A stretch of DNA of 64,000 nt from Amycolatopsis keratiniphila subsp. keratiniphila (GCF_001620365.2 NZ_LQMT02000013.1:37917-101916); one strand, 5' to 3'; counted from the stretch's first letter, positions 1 to 8,703 are shown. Notes: a model not told the origin generated them from the letters alone. Numbers and translations: made by a program.

Positions 1-37
1 GGCCTCCTTGAGGGACCCAGAGTCCCTCAAGGAGGCC
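1..37. terminator. Perfect hairpin of the 'aaggaggcc' family
   Basis: Two perfect 16-nt arms (1-16 and 22-37) flank a 5-nt loop. The right arm runs into 'ttcacgga', matching the 'gtgaaggcc' hairpins found elsewhere in this window. Its host gene lies outside the window, so the terminator role is inferred from how other copies sit at gene ends. Bases 38-127 hold no gene I can support. Confidence 0.55.
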
Positions 38-127
38 TTCACGGACCCGGAGGATCACCGCAGGTGCCCCAGCAACCACAGCAGTCACAGCGACCACGCG
101 TGAAGGCCCCTCCCGAGTACATGAAGG

Positions 128-160
128 CCCCCTTCCTTGCGCCAGGCGCAAGGAAGGGGG
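128..160. terminator. Hairpin downstream of the EamA gene
   Basis: Perfect 16-nt arms (128-143 and 145-160) surround a single unpaired base. The hairpin begins just beyond the stop codon of the leftward EamA gene and is embedded in 'atgaaggccccctt', the motif shared with the copies near 14.3 and 33.2 kb. There is no T-tract, so this would be an I-shaped actinobacterial terminator. Position and perfect pairing are seen; function is inferred. Confidence 0.6.
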
Positions 161-168
161 TGAAGCCG

Positions 169-1080
169 TCACGCGCCGGCGGCGGAAACACGGTCCCGCC
201 GCGGAGTCCGGCTCACCGCCCAAACACTGACGACGACCAGCAGGCATCCGCCCAGCTGCGTGACAGTCGGCCGTTCGTGCAGGGCGAACACACCGAAAAC
301 GACGGCCAGAACCGGGTGCAGCAACAGCAGCGAAGCGCTCACCTGAGGCGCCAGCTGGGAAAGGGCTCCCGCGATGAGGAGCCAGGCGAGCACCTGCCCG
401 ACCAGCGCGAGCGCGATCAGCCACAGCCACGCGGCCAGGTCGAGGTCCAGGTCGATCCCCGTCCACACACTGCCGACCACGACCGCCGCAGCACACGCCG
501 CCACGGTGGAAGCGCACACCGGGAACACGACATGGCCTTGGCCGCTGCCTTGCCGCATGAAGAACAGGTACCCCGCGTAGGCGATACCCGCGATGGTGCC
601 GAAAACGATGCCACCGACCGGATCCGTGCCCGGCTCGGCCTGGCCGATCACGCCGGCCGCCATGGTCACGCCGATCAGCATGACCGGCGCGAGCGCGAGG
701 AACCGCCTGGACGGGGCCGATCCCAGGAACAGCCAGGTGAGCAGCGGGAACACCACCACCTGGATGTTGAGCAGCACCGTGGAGATCGACGCGCCGACGT
801 CCTGGATGCTGGCCACCCAAAAGACGTAATCGATGCCGAGCAGCGCCCCCGCCGCCAGGTCGAAACGCACCAGCCGCCACGGCCGCGGTCCGATCCGCCG
901 CCATTCCCGGACCGACAGCGGGACCAGCACCGTCAGCGCGATGGCGCAGCGCAGGAACGCGGTGGTGCCCGGGCTCGCGCCGGACAGTTTCGCGAACCCG
1001 GCCGACACCGAGGTGCACGCCGCGCCTCCGCTGATCCGCAGCGCGGCCGTCCGGTGCCGGTCGGGCGCCTGAACACTCAT
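169..1080 (-). CDS. EamA/DMT-family transporter
   Basis: A 303-residue, very hydrophobic protein with about ten membrane spans in two EamA halves. It has the family's usual length and motifs such as the Gly-Ile-Asp-Tyr-Val stretch and the VGASISTVLLN helix near the middle of the first half. EamA proteins export or import small metabolites; the substrate cannot be read here. The start chosen is the ATG at 1080; a GTG nine bases upstream (GTG-AGC-GTC-ATG) is the alternative. It is divergent from a LysR regulator 73 bp away, which probably controls it. A paralogous LysR/EamA pair occurs at 51-53 kb. Confidence 0.85.
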   Translation of the reverse strand: MSVQAPDRHRTAALRISGGAACTSVSAGFAKLSGASPGTTAFLRCAIALTVLVPLSVREWRRIGPRPWRLVRFDLAAGALLGIDYVFWVASIQDVGASISTVLLNIQVVVFPLLTWLFLGSAPSRRFLALAPVMLIGVTMAAGVIGQAEPGTDPVGGIVFGTIAGIAYAGYLFFMRQGSGQGHVVFPVCASTVAACAAAVVVGSVWTGIDLDLDLAAWLWLIALALVGQVLAWLLIAGALSQLAPQVSASLLLLHPVLAVVFGVFALHERPTVTQLGGCLLVVVSVWAVSRTPRRDRVSAAGA

Positions 1081-1088
1081 GACGCTCA

Positions 1089-1111
1089 CTATGCCGAGTC
1101 CGGTCACATAG
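1089..1111. promoter_or_regulatory. Candidate LysR operator between EamA and LysR genes
   Basis: CTATG (1089-1093) and CATAG (1107-1111) form an inverted repeat with a 13-nt spacer in the 73-bp divergent intergenic region. LysR sites are usually interrupted dyads in such positions. The dyad is visible; binding is inferred and the arms are short. Confidence 0.3.
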
Positions 1112-1153
1112 CAGAAGTGAATGTTCCTACGGGGAAATCGGTAGCATCGCTTC

Positions 1154-2074
1154 ATGAACCTGGGTCGGCTGCAAGCGCTCGCGTCGGTCGCGAAGTACGG
1201 ATCCGTCGCCCGAGCCGCGGAAATCCTGCACGTCACGCCGTCCGGCGTGTCGCAGCAGCTGAACAAGCTGGAGAAGGAGACCGGGCATCCGCTGCTCGAG
1301 CCCGCTGGTCGCGGAATCCGGCTCACCCGCGCGGGCCAGGTGCTGGCCGAGCACGCGGCACGGGTGCTCGCCCAGGTCGCCGCGGCCGAAGCCGATCTCG
1401 CCGCGCTGGACCGGGAAGTAGCCGGCCCCCTGCGGATCGGGGCCGTCGGCAGCGCGATCCGGGAGCTGCTGCCGGACGTGCTGGCCGAACTGGTCGCGAA
1501 CCGGCCACGGCTCACGGTGTCCCTGCGCGACGGCGAGGTGGTCGACCTGCTTCCCCGGCTGCTCACCGACGAGCTCACGGTGCTGCTGATGGAAAGCTGG
1601 GAGGTCCGGCCGCCGCTCCTGCCCGCGGGAGTCGCCGTGCGCACGCTCGTCCGGGAACCGGCCGAGGTCGCCCTCGCCGCGGATCATCCGCTCGCCGGCC
1701 GGTCCGTCGTCGATCTCGCCGATCTCGCCGGGCAGGCCTGGACCTGCTGCCCGGCGGGCACGGAAGCCCACGTGGCGCTCACGCAGACCATGCGCGGACT
1801 CGGCGCCGAGCCGGACATCCGGTTCGCCGTCGCCGAGTACCCCACCCAGCTCGCGCTGGTCGCCGCCGGGCTCACCGTCGCGCTCGTCCCCAAGATGGCG
1901 CAGCGGCCCACCCCGGACGGCGTCCGCTTCGTCCGCACCCGCCCGGTGCTGCACCGGGAAATCCGCGTCGCCTGGCGTACCGACGACCAGGGCCCGCCGA
2001 TCCGTGCCCTGCTGGCCGCGCTGGTCTCGCGTCAGGAAGCGGTGAACCGGGTACCCCTCCTGGACGGGAGGTGA
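1154..2074 (+). CDS. LysR-family transcriptional regulator
   Basis: A 306-residue protein of standard LysR length. The N-terminal winged helix (residues about 1-60) carries the family pattern 'LQALASVAKYGSVARAAE...VTPSGVSQQL'. A linker helix follows, then a periplasmic-binding-protein-like effector domain from about residue 90. It is divergent from an EamA transporter, the usual target arrangement, and followed 6 bp later by a DUF5313 gene, so the two are probably co-transcribed. The effector is unknown. It is a paralogue of the LysR at 51 kb, which also faces an EamA gene. Confidence 0.9.
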   Translation: MNLGRLQALASVAKYGSVARAAEILHVTPSGVSQQLNKLEKETGHPLLEPAGRGIRLTRAGQVLAEHAARVLAQVAAAEADLAALDREVAGPLRIGAVGSAIRELLPDVLAELVANRPRLTVSLRDGEVVDLLPRLLTDELTVLLMESWEVRPPLLPAGVAVRTLVREPAEVALAADHPLAGRSVVDLADLAGQAWTCCPAGTEAHVALTQTMRGLGAEPDIRFAVAEYPTQLALVAAGLTVALVPKMAQRPTPDGVRFVRTRPVLHREIRVAWRTDDQGPPIRALLAALVSRQEAVNRVPLLDGR

Positions 2075-2080
2075 TGCGCG

Positions 2081-2443
2081 ATGGACAGGCCGGGGCCGAT
2101 CCGGTGGGTGCAATACGTCTACGGACGCCGGCTGCCGGAGCGATACCGCGAGTGGGTGCTGTACGACGCGACCTCGCGTACGTGGCTGCTGAGGTTCGCC
2201 CTCCGGATCTGTTTCGAGGCGTTGCCGTGGCTCGCGATCGCGTTCGTGCTCCTGGTGACGCTCACCCCGCTGCCCGTGCCCGCGGTGCTGGGCGCGTTGA
2301 TGCTGAGCCTGTTCTTGGCTCTGTTCTTCACGATGACCAGCGCGGACGAGCTGGCCGAGGTCCGGCTCGGCAAACACGGTTTCCCGCGTGGCACCGGAAA
2401 AGCGGCCAGGGCCGCCCGGGGAGGCTCAGGTAGCTGGCCGTGA
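2081..2443 (+). CDS. DUF5313-family membrane protein
   Basis: A 120-residue protein starting with 'RPGPIRWVQYVYGRRLPERYREWVLYD', followed by 'TSRTW', the pattern I associate with the actinobacterial DUF5313 family. Two adjacent membrane spans (about residues 45-90) follow, then a basic C-terminus. It starts 6 bp after the LysR gene behind a strong GGGAGGTGA ribosome-binding site. Its 3' end overlaps the convergent acetate kinase gene by 18 bp. Function unknown. Confidence 0.7.
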   Translation: MDRPGPIRWVQYVYGRRLPERYREWVLYDATSRTWLLRFALRICFEALPWLAIAFVLLVTLTPLPVPAVLGALMLSLFLALFFTMTSADELAEVRLGKHGFPRGTGKAARAARGGSGSWP

Positions 2444-3517
2444 CGTCACGGTGGCGGCCGCCGCGGCCAGGGACAGTTCCTCCCGTGACCGCACCGTCAG
2501 CACCGGTATCCGCGCGTCCCGGCCGCTGATGATCGCGTCCTGTGAGCGGTCGGTGGACAGATCGCCCTGTATTCCGAGCACTCCGAGACCACGCGCGACG
2601 GCCTCGGCGACTTCGGGCTGGTCCCAGCCGATGTCGCCGGTGAACACCAGCGCGTCCACACGGTCGAGGCTCGCCGCGACGGCCGCGAGTTCGCGGCGGA
2701 CGCGATGTTCGAACACCGCCATGGTGAACCTGGCCCCGGCGTCACCGGAACGACTGGCCCGGACCAGCTCCCGGGTGTCGTCCGAGGTACCGGACAACCC
2801 GAGCAGCCCCGAGTGGTGATAGAGCCCGTCTTCGAGTTCCTCCAAGCCGACATGCCCTTCCCGCAGGAGCCACAACAGCATGCCGGGATCGACGCTGCCG
2901 GACCGTTTCGCCATCATCGCGCCTTCGAGCGGGGTGAAGCCCATCGACGTGTCGACGCTGCGCCCGCCGGAGACCGCGCACACCGAGCTGCCACCGGACA
3001 GATGCGCCACGAGGAGGCCGAGCCCGTCCGGCGGGCGGTCGAGCAGCTCGCCGGCGCGCCGGACCGCCCACGCGAACGAGTGCCCGTGGAACCCGTACCG
3101 GCGCAGGTCCCAGCGTTCACGCCAGCGGGCGGGCAACGGATACGTCCGGGCGACCTCGGGCAGACCCTGATGGAAGGCGGTGTCCGGGCAGACGACGTGC
3201 GGCACGTCCGGCAGCAGTCCGGTCAGCAACTCCAGAAGGGCTTCCGTGTTCGGAACGTGTTCCGGTGCCAGTGATTTCGCCTTCGTGATCGCCTCGCGGA
3301 CCCGGGAATCCACCACGGCGGGCGCGACGAGCGCCGCCCCGCCGTGCACGAGCCGGTGCGCGACCGCGTCCACCCGCACGTCCTTGACGAACGACCGCAC
3401 GTCTTCGGTGGCGTCCGCCGGTGGTTTCCCGATCTCCGCCGAGTCGGCGACGTCCTCGCCGTCGACCACGTGCAGCCGCAGACTGCCCGATCCGGGATTG
3501 ACGGTCAGTATCTTCAC
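2426..3517 (-). CDS. ackA: Acetate kinase
   Basis: Converts acetyl phosphate plus ADP to acetate plus ATP. Visible ASKHA signatures are VNPGSGS at residues 6-12, YGFHGHS, HLSGGSS, DTSMGFTPLEG and FTGDIG (usual form FTGGIG). At 363 residues it is slightly short for the family. The GTG at 3517 is chosen because it overlaps the phosphoketolase stop as GTGA, implying translational coupling; a GTG nine bases upstream is possible. Downstream of phosphoketolase it completes the acetyl-phosphate/ATP branch of the bypass. The GTSH-type motif reads GHSF here, a small deviation. Confidence 0.93.
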   Translation of the reverse strand: MKILTVNPGSGSLRLHVVDGEDVADSAEIGKPPADATEDVRSFVKDVRVDAVAHRLVHGGAALVAPAVVDSRVREAITKAKSLAPEHVPNTEALLELLTGLLPDVPHVVCPDTAFHQGLPEVARTYPLPARWRERWDLRRYGFHGHSFAWAVRRAGELLDRPPDGLGLLVAHLSGGSSVCAVSGGRSVDTSMGFTPLEGAMMAKRSGSVDPGMLLWLLREGHVGLEELEDGLYHHSGLLGLSGTSDDTRELVRASRSGDAGARFTMAVFEHRVRRELAAVAASLDRVDALVFTGDIGWDQPEVAEAVARGLGVLGIQGDLSTDRSQDAIISGRDARIPVLTVRSREELSLAAAAATVTSRPAT

Positions 3518-5814
3518 GGGTGCCACCGCCAGCCGGTGATCTCGTCCGGATCTTCACCGTCCTGATAGGACTGTCGCAGTATGGAGTCCCGCCGCCGCAA
3601 CAGTTCGCGGGCGAGGTCCCCGCCTGCCGACGCCCAGCCCGCCGCCCGGCGGACGGCGTCGGCGGCGAGGTCGTGACGGGTCATCCGGTTGCTCGCGAGC
3701 AGGTCGAACGGTGTGGTCGTGGTGCCTTCCTCCAGATAACCGTGGACATGGAAGCGGTCGGTCCGCGGGCGTCCGTGCAGCACCTCGTGCACCGCGGACG
3801 GGTAGCCGTGGAAGGCGAACACCACGGGTGTCCGATCGCCGAAGCAGTCCCCGAACGCCTCATCGGACATCCCGTTCGGATGCCGTCCCGGTGGGCAGAG
3901 GGAGAGCAGATCGACCACGTTCACCACGCGCACCCGCAGTTCCGGCGCCGTTTCCCGCAGCAACCGAGCCGCGGCGAGGGTTTCCACGGTGGGAGTCGTG
4001 CCTGCACAAGCGAGGACGACGTCGGCCGCATCTTCGGTGTTGCCCGCCCACGACCACACGCCTGCGCCCGCGCGGCAGTGCGCCCGGGCCTCGTCGGGTG
4101 ACAGCCATTGCGGGCCGCTCTGTTTTCCGGCGACGACGACGTTGATCAGCCCGGTCGAGCCGAGACAGCGATGCATCGTCTCCAGCAGCGTGTTCGCGTC
4201 CGGCGGGAGATAGATCCGGGACGTGGTGGCCTTCTTGGTCAGCATCTGGTTGATGAACCCGGGCCCCTGATGGCTGTAGCCGTTGTGCTCCTGCCGCCAG
4301 CCGTCGCTGGTGAGCAGGTAGTTCAGGCTCGCCACCGGCGCGCGCCAGCCGACCTCGCCGGACATCTTGAGGAATTTGGCGTACTGGTTCACCATGCTGT
4401 CCACAATGGACACGAAGGCTTCGTAACAGGGGAACAGGCCGTGCCGTCCGGTGAGCAGGTAGCCCTGCAGCCAGCCTTGGCACAGATGCTCGGAAAGCAC
4501 TTCGTGCACGCGGCCGCGGGGGCCGAGGTGTTCGGTGTACCCCGAGACCTCTCGGTCGAATTGCCGCGGCGTCGCTTCGAGCAGCGCGCCCAGCTTGTTG
4601 GACTCCAGTTCGTCCGGGCAGACGACGCGGAACGTGTCCGGCGCGCGCCGGACGATCTCCGCCAGCCACTCGGCCAGCACTTCGGTGGCGCCGGCGTCGG
4701 TGGCGCCGGGTTCGTCGACGGCCACGGAATACTTCGCCACCTCGGGAAGGGGCAGGTCGCGGCGCAGCAGGCCGCCGTTGGCCTGCGGGACGCGGCCGAG
4801 CCGCAACTCGGGAGCGGGTGGGACCGTGAGGATGTCCGCGGCCGGGACCCCGTTCTCGTCGAAGAGTTCGTCCGGCCGATAGGACCGCAGCCAGCGTTCG
4901 AGTTCGGCGAGCTCACGCGGATCGTCGGCGGCGCCGGACAGGGGGACCTGATGGGCGTGGAAGGTGCCTTCGAGCGGAGTCCCGTCCGGCGTGGCCGACG
5001 GCAGGCCCGCCCCCTTGGTGTTCCGCAGGACGATCATCGGCGGCTGGCCCGTGTCGTGTTCGTGTGCCCGGGCCAGCGCTTCGGCCAGTGGCGTGTCCGG
5101 ATCGTCGGTGCCGCGGACGTCCACGACGGTCGGATGCCAGCCGCAGCCGGTGAAATAGGCGACGAGTTCGTCGTCGGACATCGCTTCATAGATTGTCGGT
5201 GACGCGATCTTGTAGCCGTTGAGATGCAGGATGGGCAACACCCTGCCGTCACCCGGGCCGCTGAATTTGGGGCTGTGCCACGCGGCGGCGGTCGGCCCCG
5301 TCTCGGCTTCGCCGTCACCGATCACGCAGGCGACCAGCAGGTCCGGATCATCGAACGCGGCACCGAATGCCGTGGCGAGGGCGTAACCGAGTTCCCCGCC
5401 CTCGTGGATGACGCCGGGAACCTCGGGGGAGAGGTGGCTGGGGAAGCCGCCGGGCCAGGAGAACCGTGCGACCAAATCCGCGAGCCCGCGTTCGTCGAGC
5501 GACAGCCGGGGATCGTATTCGGCGTGGGTCCCCTCCAACCACAGGTTGGCGTGGATGGCGGGCGCGCCATGGCCGGGGCCGGTGATCAGCAGGGTCCGTT
5601 GCCCGGTTTCGGAGACGAGGCGATTCAGCCCGGCGTACACGAGGGTCAGGCCGGGGCAGGTGCCCCAGTGCCCGAGCGGCCTGGGTTTCAGGTGTTCCGG
5701 CCGTAGCGGCTCACGGAGCAGGACGTTGTCCTTGAGATGGATCATCGCCGCGGCGAGGTAGTCGCACGCCCGCCGGTACCGCCGGAGCGTCCCGACTTCT
5801 GTTCCGCCAGGCAC
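3514..5814 (-). CDS. xfp: Xylulose-5-phosphate/fructose-6-phosphate phosphoketolase
   Basis: A thiamine-diphosphate enzyme that splits xylulose 5-phosphate or fructose 6-phosphate to acetyl phosphate and a shorter sugar phosphate. The 766 residues match family length. Motifs seen: LGHWGT (47-52), ITGPGHG (77-83), GDGEAETGP for ThDP/Mg binding (166-174) and LHLNGYKI (197-204). The start is the GTG at 5814, preceded by a strong AAAGGAGG. The gene overlaps ackA by 4 bp, forming the standard phosphoketolase-acetate kinase operon for bypassing glycolysis. Confidence 0.95.
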   Translation of the reverse strand: MPGGTEVGTLRRYRRACDYLAAAMIHLKDNVLLREPLRPEHLKPRPLGHWGTCPGLTLVYAGLNRLVSETGQRTLLITGPGHGAPAIHANLWLEGTHAEYDPRLSLDERGLADLVARFSWPGGFPSHLSPEVPGVIHEGGELGYALATAFGAAFDDPDLLVACVIGDGEAETGPTAAAWHSPKFSGPGDGRVLPILHLNGYKIASPTIYEAMSDDELVAYFTGCGWHPTVVDVRGTDDPDTPLAEALARAHEHDTGQPPMIVLRNTKGAGLPSATPDGTPLEGTFHAHQVPLSGAADDPRELAELERWLRSYRPDELFDENGVPAADILTVPPAPELRLGRVPQANGGLLRRDLPLPEVAKYSVAVDEPGATDAGATEVLAEWLAEIVRRAPDTFRVVCPDELESNKLGALLEATPRQFDREVSGYTEHLGPRGRVHEVLSEHLCQGWLQGYLLTGRHGLFPCYEAFVSIVDSMVNQYAKFLKMSGEVGWRAPVASLNYLLTSDGWRQEHNGYSHQGPGFINQMLTKKATTSRIYLPPDANTLLETMHRCLGSTGLINVVVAGKQSGPQWLSPDEARAHCRAGAGVWSWAGNTEDAADVVLACAGTTPTVETLAAARLLRETAPELRVRVVNVVDLLSLCPPGRHPNGMSDEAFGDCFGDRTPVVFAFHGYPSAVHEVLHGRPRTDRFHVHGYLEEGTTTTPFDLLASNRMTRHDLAADAVRRAAGWASAGGDLARELLRRRDSILRQSYQDGEDPDEITGWRWHP

Positions 5815-5867
5815 CGGTCCTCCTTTCCGAGGGGGTTTTCCGACGGGTACCCGGCGACCCGGGACGG

Positions 5868-5978
5868 CTAACCCGGTGCGACCAGGCCTGATTCGTAGGC
5901 GAGCACGACGAGTTGCGCGCGGTCGCGGGCGTGGAGTTCGGCCATGGCGCGATTGATGTGCGTCTTCGCGGCTCTGAG
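5868..5978 (-). pseudogene. Relic of a LuxR-type response regulator (C-terminal HTH only)
   Basis: In one frame the last 36 codons before a TAG read 'LRAAKTHINRAMAELHARDR' followed by AQLVVLAYESGLVAPG. This is the distal recognition helix and C-terminus of NarL/FixJ-type response regulators, normally '[13 protein letters not shown]...'. No receiver domain or first HTH helices are present upstream; the preceding bases look unrelated. I infer a deletion remnant. It lies just upstream of xfp on the same strand. The remaining 5815-6074 holds no other gene I can support. Confidence 0.6.
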
Positions 5979-6074
5979 CGGGCTGGCGCTTTCGCGTTCC
6001 CGTCGCACAGGGAAGGCGTCCGGCACAGTCGCGTGACGTCCGCAACCCGGCACGGCGCCGGCTCTGTCTCGGCT

Positions 6075-6296
6075 TCAGTGCGCCGGGTAACGAGCGCGGA
6101 GTTCGTCCGCGGCCTTTCCTTCGGTCAATTGGAGCAGGTAGGCGTCCACCGGGGCATGGGAACTGAGTTCGGTGAAGTTCCGGTGGACGATCGCTCCGAC
6201 CTCTTCGCGGCCGGCGGGGAAGCGCTCGGTCAGCGTATCGACCAGTTTCTCGAGGTTCTCGTCGCTGGGCGGCAGGTGCGGCGGATCTGCGGTCAT
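6075..6296 (-). CDS. Small three-helix-bundle (DUF3562-like) protein
   Basis: A 73-residue acidic helical protein: 'ENLEKLVDTLTERFPAGREE' then VGAIVHRNFTELSSHAPVDAYLLQL. The pattern of a first helix, 'RFP...V...V', then an aromatic and a third helix fits the actinobacterial DUF3562/three-helix dimerisation family. It is divergent from the ArsR operon with about 85 bp between them, so the ArsR operator at 6367-6382 could affect both. Function unknown. Confidence 0.65.
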   Translation of the reverse strand: MTADPPHLPPSDENLEKLVDTLTERFPAGREEVGAIVHRNFTELSSHAPVDAYLLQLTEGKAADELRARYPAH

Positions 6297-6366
6297 GACA
6301 ACTCCACGTTCTCGGGAGACGGCACCCAGTGACGATAACGGGCTCCTGGCGCCGAGGTCTAGATAT

Positions 6367-6382
6367 ATCAACCTGAGTTGAT
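6367..6382. promoter_or_regulatory. Consensus ArsR/SmtB operator
   Basis: The sequence reads ATCAA-CCTGAG-TTGAT, the classical ArsR-family operator ATCAA-N6-TTGAT. It overlaps the first ATG codon (6381) of the ArsR-phosphatase gene. A repressor bound here would block transcription start, so the operon is probably autoregulated and its message very short-leadered or leaderless. Confidence 0.8.
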
Positions 6383-7157
6383 GTATCTTCCGACGGTGGC
6401 GACCTTCGAGACGGCCGATCCGCCGCCGTTCGTACGGCTGGCGAGCGATCCGCTGCGCTGGCGGCTGCTGCGCGAGTTGTCGCACGGCGACCGTCGCGTG
6501 CGGGAGCTGGTCGACCTGGTCGGGCAGCCACAGAACCTGGTGTCCTATCACCTGCGCAAGCTGCGGGCCGCGGAGCTGGTCACGGCGCGGAGGAGCAGCT
6601 TCGACGGCCGGGACACCTACTACCACCTCGATCTGGAGCGGTGCGCGGACGCGCTCACCGAGGCGGGAAGTTCGCTGCATCCCGCCCTGGCACCGATCGT
6701 GATGGACGTGAAGCGGGCCGAGCCCCGGCTCAAGGTGCTGTTCGTGTGCACCGGGAACAGCGGGCGGTCGCCGATGGCGGAGGCGCTGCTGCGCCACCGG
6801 GCCGGTTCGAGGGTCGAGGTGTCCAGCGCGGGCAGCCATCCGAAACCGTTGCATCCCGACGCCGTACGCGTCCTCGCCGAGCGCGGCATCGCCCTGACCC
6901 ACGAACCGTCCCATGTGGACGATCACCGGCGCAGGCGATTCCATTGGGTGATCAGCCTTTGCGACCGGGTCCGCGAGGTCTGCCCGGAGTTCCCCGGACA
7001 TCCGCGCGTCGTCCACTGGAGCCTGCCGGATCCGGCCAAGGAACCCGAGAGCTATCCGGCTTTCCGTCGGCTCGCCGACGAACTGGACCGCAGGATCGGG
7101 TTCCTGGCCGCCCGGTTCGGCGTGAAGTATCGCGATGATGAGGTGAACAGGACATGA
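6381..7157 (+). CDS. ArsR-family HTH fused to low-molecular-weight phosphatase/arsenate reductase
   Basis: Residues about 15-85 form a winged helix of ArsR type ('LASDPLRWRLLRELSHGDRR', 'QNLVSYHLRKLRAAELV'). Residues about 117-245 are a low-Mr phosphatase/ArsC domain with P-loop CTGNSGRS (C123, R129) and the distal LPDP acid motif. This resembles known actinobacterial ArsR-ArsC fusions: sensor and reductase or phosphatase in one chain. The start is uncertain: ATG 6381 lies inside the operator, and GTG 6396 is the main alternative. It overlaps the next gene by ATGA, making a three-gene operon with VOC and ChrA genes. Whether it reduces arsenate or acts on another substrate is not shown. Confidence 0.85.
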   Translation: MYLPTVATFETADPPPFVRLASDPLRWRLLRELSHGDRRVRELVDLVGQPQNLVSYHLRKLRAAELVTARRSSFDGRDTYYHLDLERCADALTEAGSSLHPALAPIVMDVKRAEPRLKVLFVCTGNSGRSPMAEALLRHRAGSRVEVSSAGSHPKPLHPDAVRVLAERGIALTHEPSHVDDHRRRRFHWVISLCDRVREVCPEFPGHPRVVHWSLPDPAKEPESYPAFRRLADELDRRIGFLAARFGVKYRDDEVNRT

Positions 7158-7537
7158 CTTCGGATTTGGTGAGTGTGCGTTACCTGGTCGACGACGTCGC
7201 GGCCGCCGTCGAGTTCTACACCGGGCACCTGGGTTTCACCGTGCGATCCAGCGTGCTGCCCGCGTTCGCCGACGTGGTGCGCGGGAATCTCCGGCTGCTG
7301 CTCAGCGGTCCGGCGAGTTCGGCCGGGCGCGTGATGCCGGACGGCACGAAACCGGTGCCGGGTGGGTGGAACCGTATCCATCTCATCGTCGACGACATCG
7401 ACGCCGAAGTCGCGAGGCTGCGCGAAAACGGCGTCCCGTTCCGCAGTGACGTCGTGACCGGGCCGGGTGGCCGCCAGATCGTGTTCGACGACCCGGCGGG
7501 CAACCCGGTCGAACTGTTCCAGCCCGCGGCCCGTTGA
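7154..7537 (+). CDS. VOC (glyoxalase/bleomycin-resistance) family protein
   Basis: A 127-residue single-module VOC protein with the paired beta-alpha-beta pattern: 'VRYLVDDVAAAVEFYTGHLG' at the N-terminus and 'HLIVDDIDAEVARLRENGV', then DDPAGNPVELFQP at the end. The terminal Glu of VELFQ is the common metal ligand position. It is coupled by 4-bp overlaps to the ArsR fusion upstream and ChrA downstream, suggesting a role in metal or oxyanion stress. No cysteine cluster typical of the organoarsenical lyase ArsI is seen. Confidence 0.85.
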   Translation: MTSDLVSVRYLVDDVAAAVEFYTGHLGFTVRSSVLPAFADVVRGNLRLLLSGPASSAGRVMPDGTKPVPGGWNRIHLIVDDIDAEVARLRENGVPFRSDVVTGPGGRQIVFDDPAGNPVELFQPAAR

Positions 7538-8700
7538 CGCCGCACCTCGAGCCGAGCCTGGGCACCGTCCTGCGGGAATGGGGCCGGATCGGCTGCATCG
7601 GGTTCGGCGGGCCGCCCACGCACATCGCCCTGCTGCGCACATTGTGCGTGCAGCGTCGGAAGTGGTTGTCGGATCAGGAGTTCGAGGACGCGATCGCCGC
7701 GTGCAACCTGCTTCCCGGCCCGGCGTCGACGCAGCTCGCGATCTTCACCGCGTGGCGGGTACGCGGCCGGGCGGGGGCGCTCGTCGGGGGTGCGGCGTTC
7801 ATCGTGCCCGGCCTGATCGTGATCCTGGCGCTGGCCGCGCTGTTCCTCACGGGTTCCCCGCCCGCCTGGGTGCGCGGGGCCGGTGCGGGCGCGGGTGCGG
7901 CGGTCGCCGCCGTCGCGGTGCACGCCGGGGTCGGCCTGATCCCGGCAGGCTGGCGACGCGCGGCCTCGACGGGCCGCGTGCGCTGGGCCCTGTACGTCCT
8001 GGCGGGTGTCGTGTCGGCCGCCCTGCTCGGCCCGTGGCTGGTGCTCGTCCTGCTGGGCTGCGGCGTGGCCGAACTGACCGTGAACCGCGCACGCCGCGGC
8101 GAGTCCAGTGCCGCGTTGTTCGCAGTCCCCGCCCAATCCTGGGCCGCCGCGGTCGCGGGCGCGGGTGTGTTCGCGTCCGTCGCATGGGTGGCGCTCAAGG
8201 TCGGGATGCTGTCCTACGGCGGCGGTTTCGTGATCATCCCGCTCATGCAGGACGACGCGGTGAACACCTACCACTGGATGACCGCGGGCGAGTTCCTGAA
8301 CGCGGTCGCGCTCGGCCAGGTCACCCCCGGCCCGGTGGTGCAGACCGTCGCCGTCGTCGGCTACGCCGCGGCCGGGCTCGCCGGCGGCCTACTGGCCTCG
8401 CTGGTCGCCTTCGCGCCGTCGTTCCTGTTCATCCTGTTCGGTGCCAAGCATTTCGACCGGCTGCGCGGTAACCCGAACGTCCGGGCGTTCCTCGACGGCG
8501 CCGGTCCGGCCGCGGTGGGCGCCATCCTCGGCTCGGCGATCCCGCTCGCGCTCAGCCTGACCCAGGGTTGGCAGTACGCCGTGCTCGCCGGTGCCGGGGT
8601 CCTGCTGTTCGTGTTCCGGCGCGGAGTGGTGACCACGATCCTGGCCGCGGCGGCGGCCGGAACCGTGCTCGCGCTCGCCGGAGCGCTCCTGCCGAGCTGA
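7534..8700 (+). CDS. chrA: Chromate transporter ChrA
   Basis: A 388-residue two-domain (CHR-CHR) membrane protein. Each half carries the ChrA signature: 'CIGFGGPPTHIALL' plus 'CNLLPGPASTQLAIF' in the first half; 'LSYGGGFVIIPLMQ' and 'ALGQVTPGPVVQTVAVVGY' in the second. It exports chromate in the family's characterised members. The start is a TTG overlapping the VOC stop (TTGA); no better in-frame start lies near. It is last gene of the ArsR-controlled operon. Confidence 0.9.
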   Translation: MTPHLEPSLGTVLREWGRIGCIGFGGPPTHIALLRTLCVQRRKWLSDQEFEDAIAACNLLPGPASTQLAIFTAWRVRGRAGALVGGAAFIVPGLIVILALAALFLTGSPPAWVRGAGAGAGAAVAAVAVHAGVGLIPAGWRRAASTGRVRWALYVLAGVVSAALLGPWLVLVLLGCGVAELTVNRARRGESSAALFAVPAQSWAAAVAGAGVFASVAWVALKVGMLSYGGGFVIIPLMQDDAVNTYHWMTAGEFLNAVALGQVTPGPVVQTVAVVGYAAAGLAGGLLASLVAFAPSFLFILFGAKHFDRLRGNPNVRAFLDGAGPAAVGAILGSAIPLALSLTQGWQYAVLAGAGVLLFVFRRGVVTTILAAAAAGTVLALAGALLPS

Positions 8701-8703
8701 GGT

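Noticed and set aside
64..2433. 789-codon open frame opposite and across EamA and in the LysR region
   Set aside because: It overlaps recognised genes, is rich in Arg/Pro/Gly as expected of a high-G+C shadow frame, and shows no domain.
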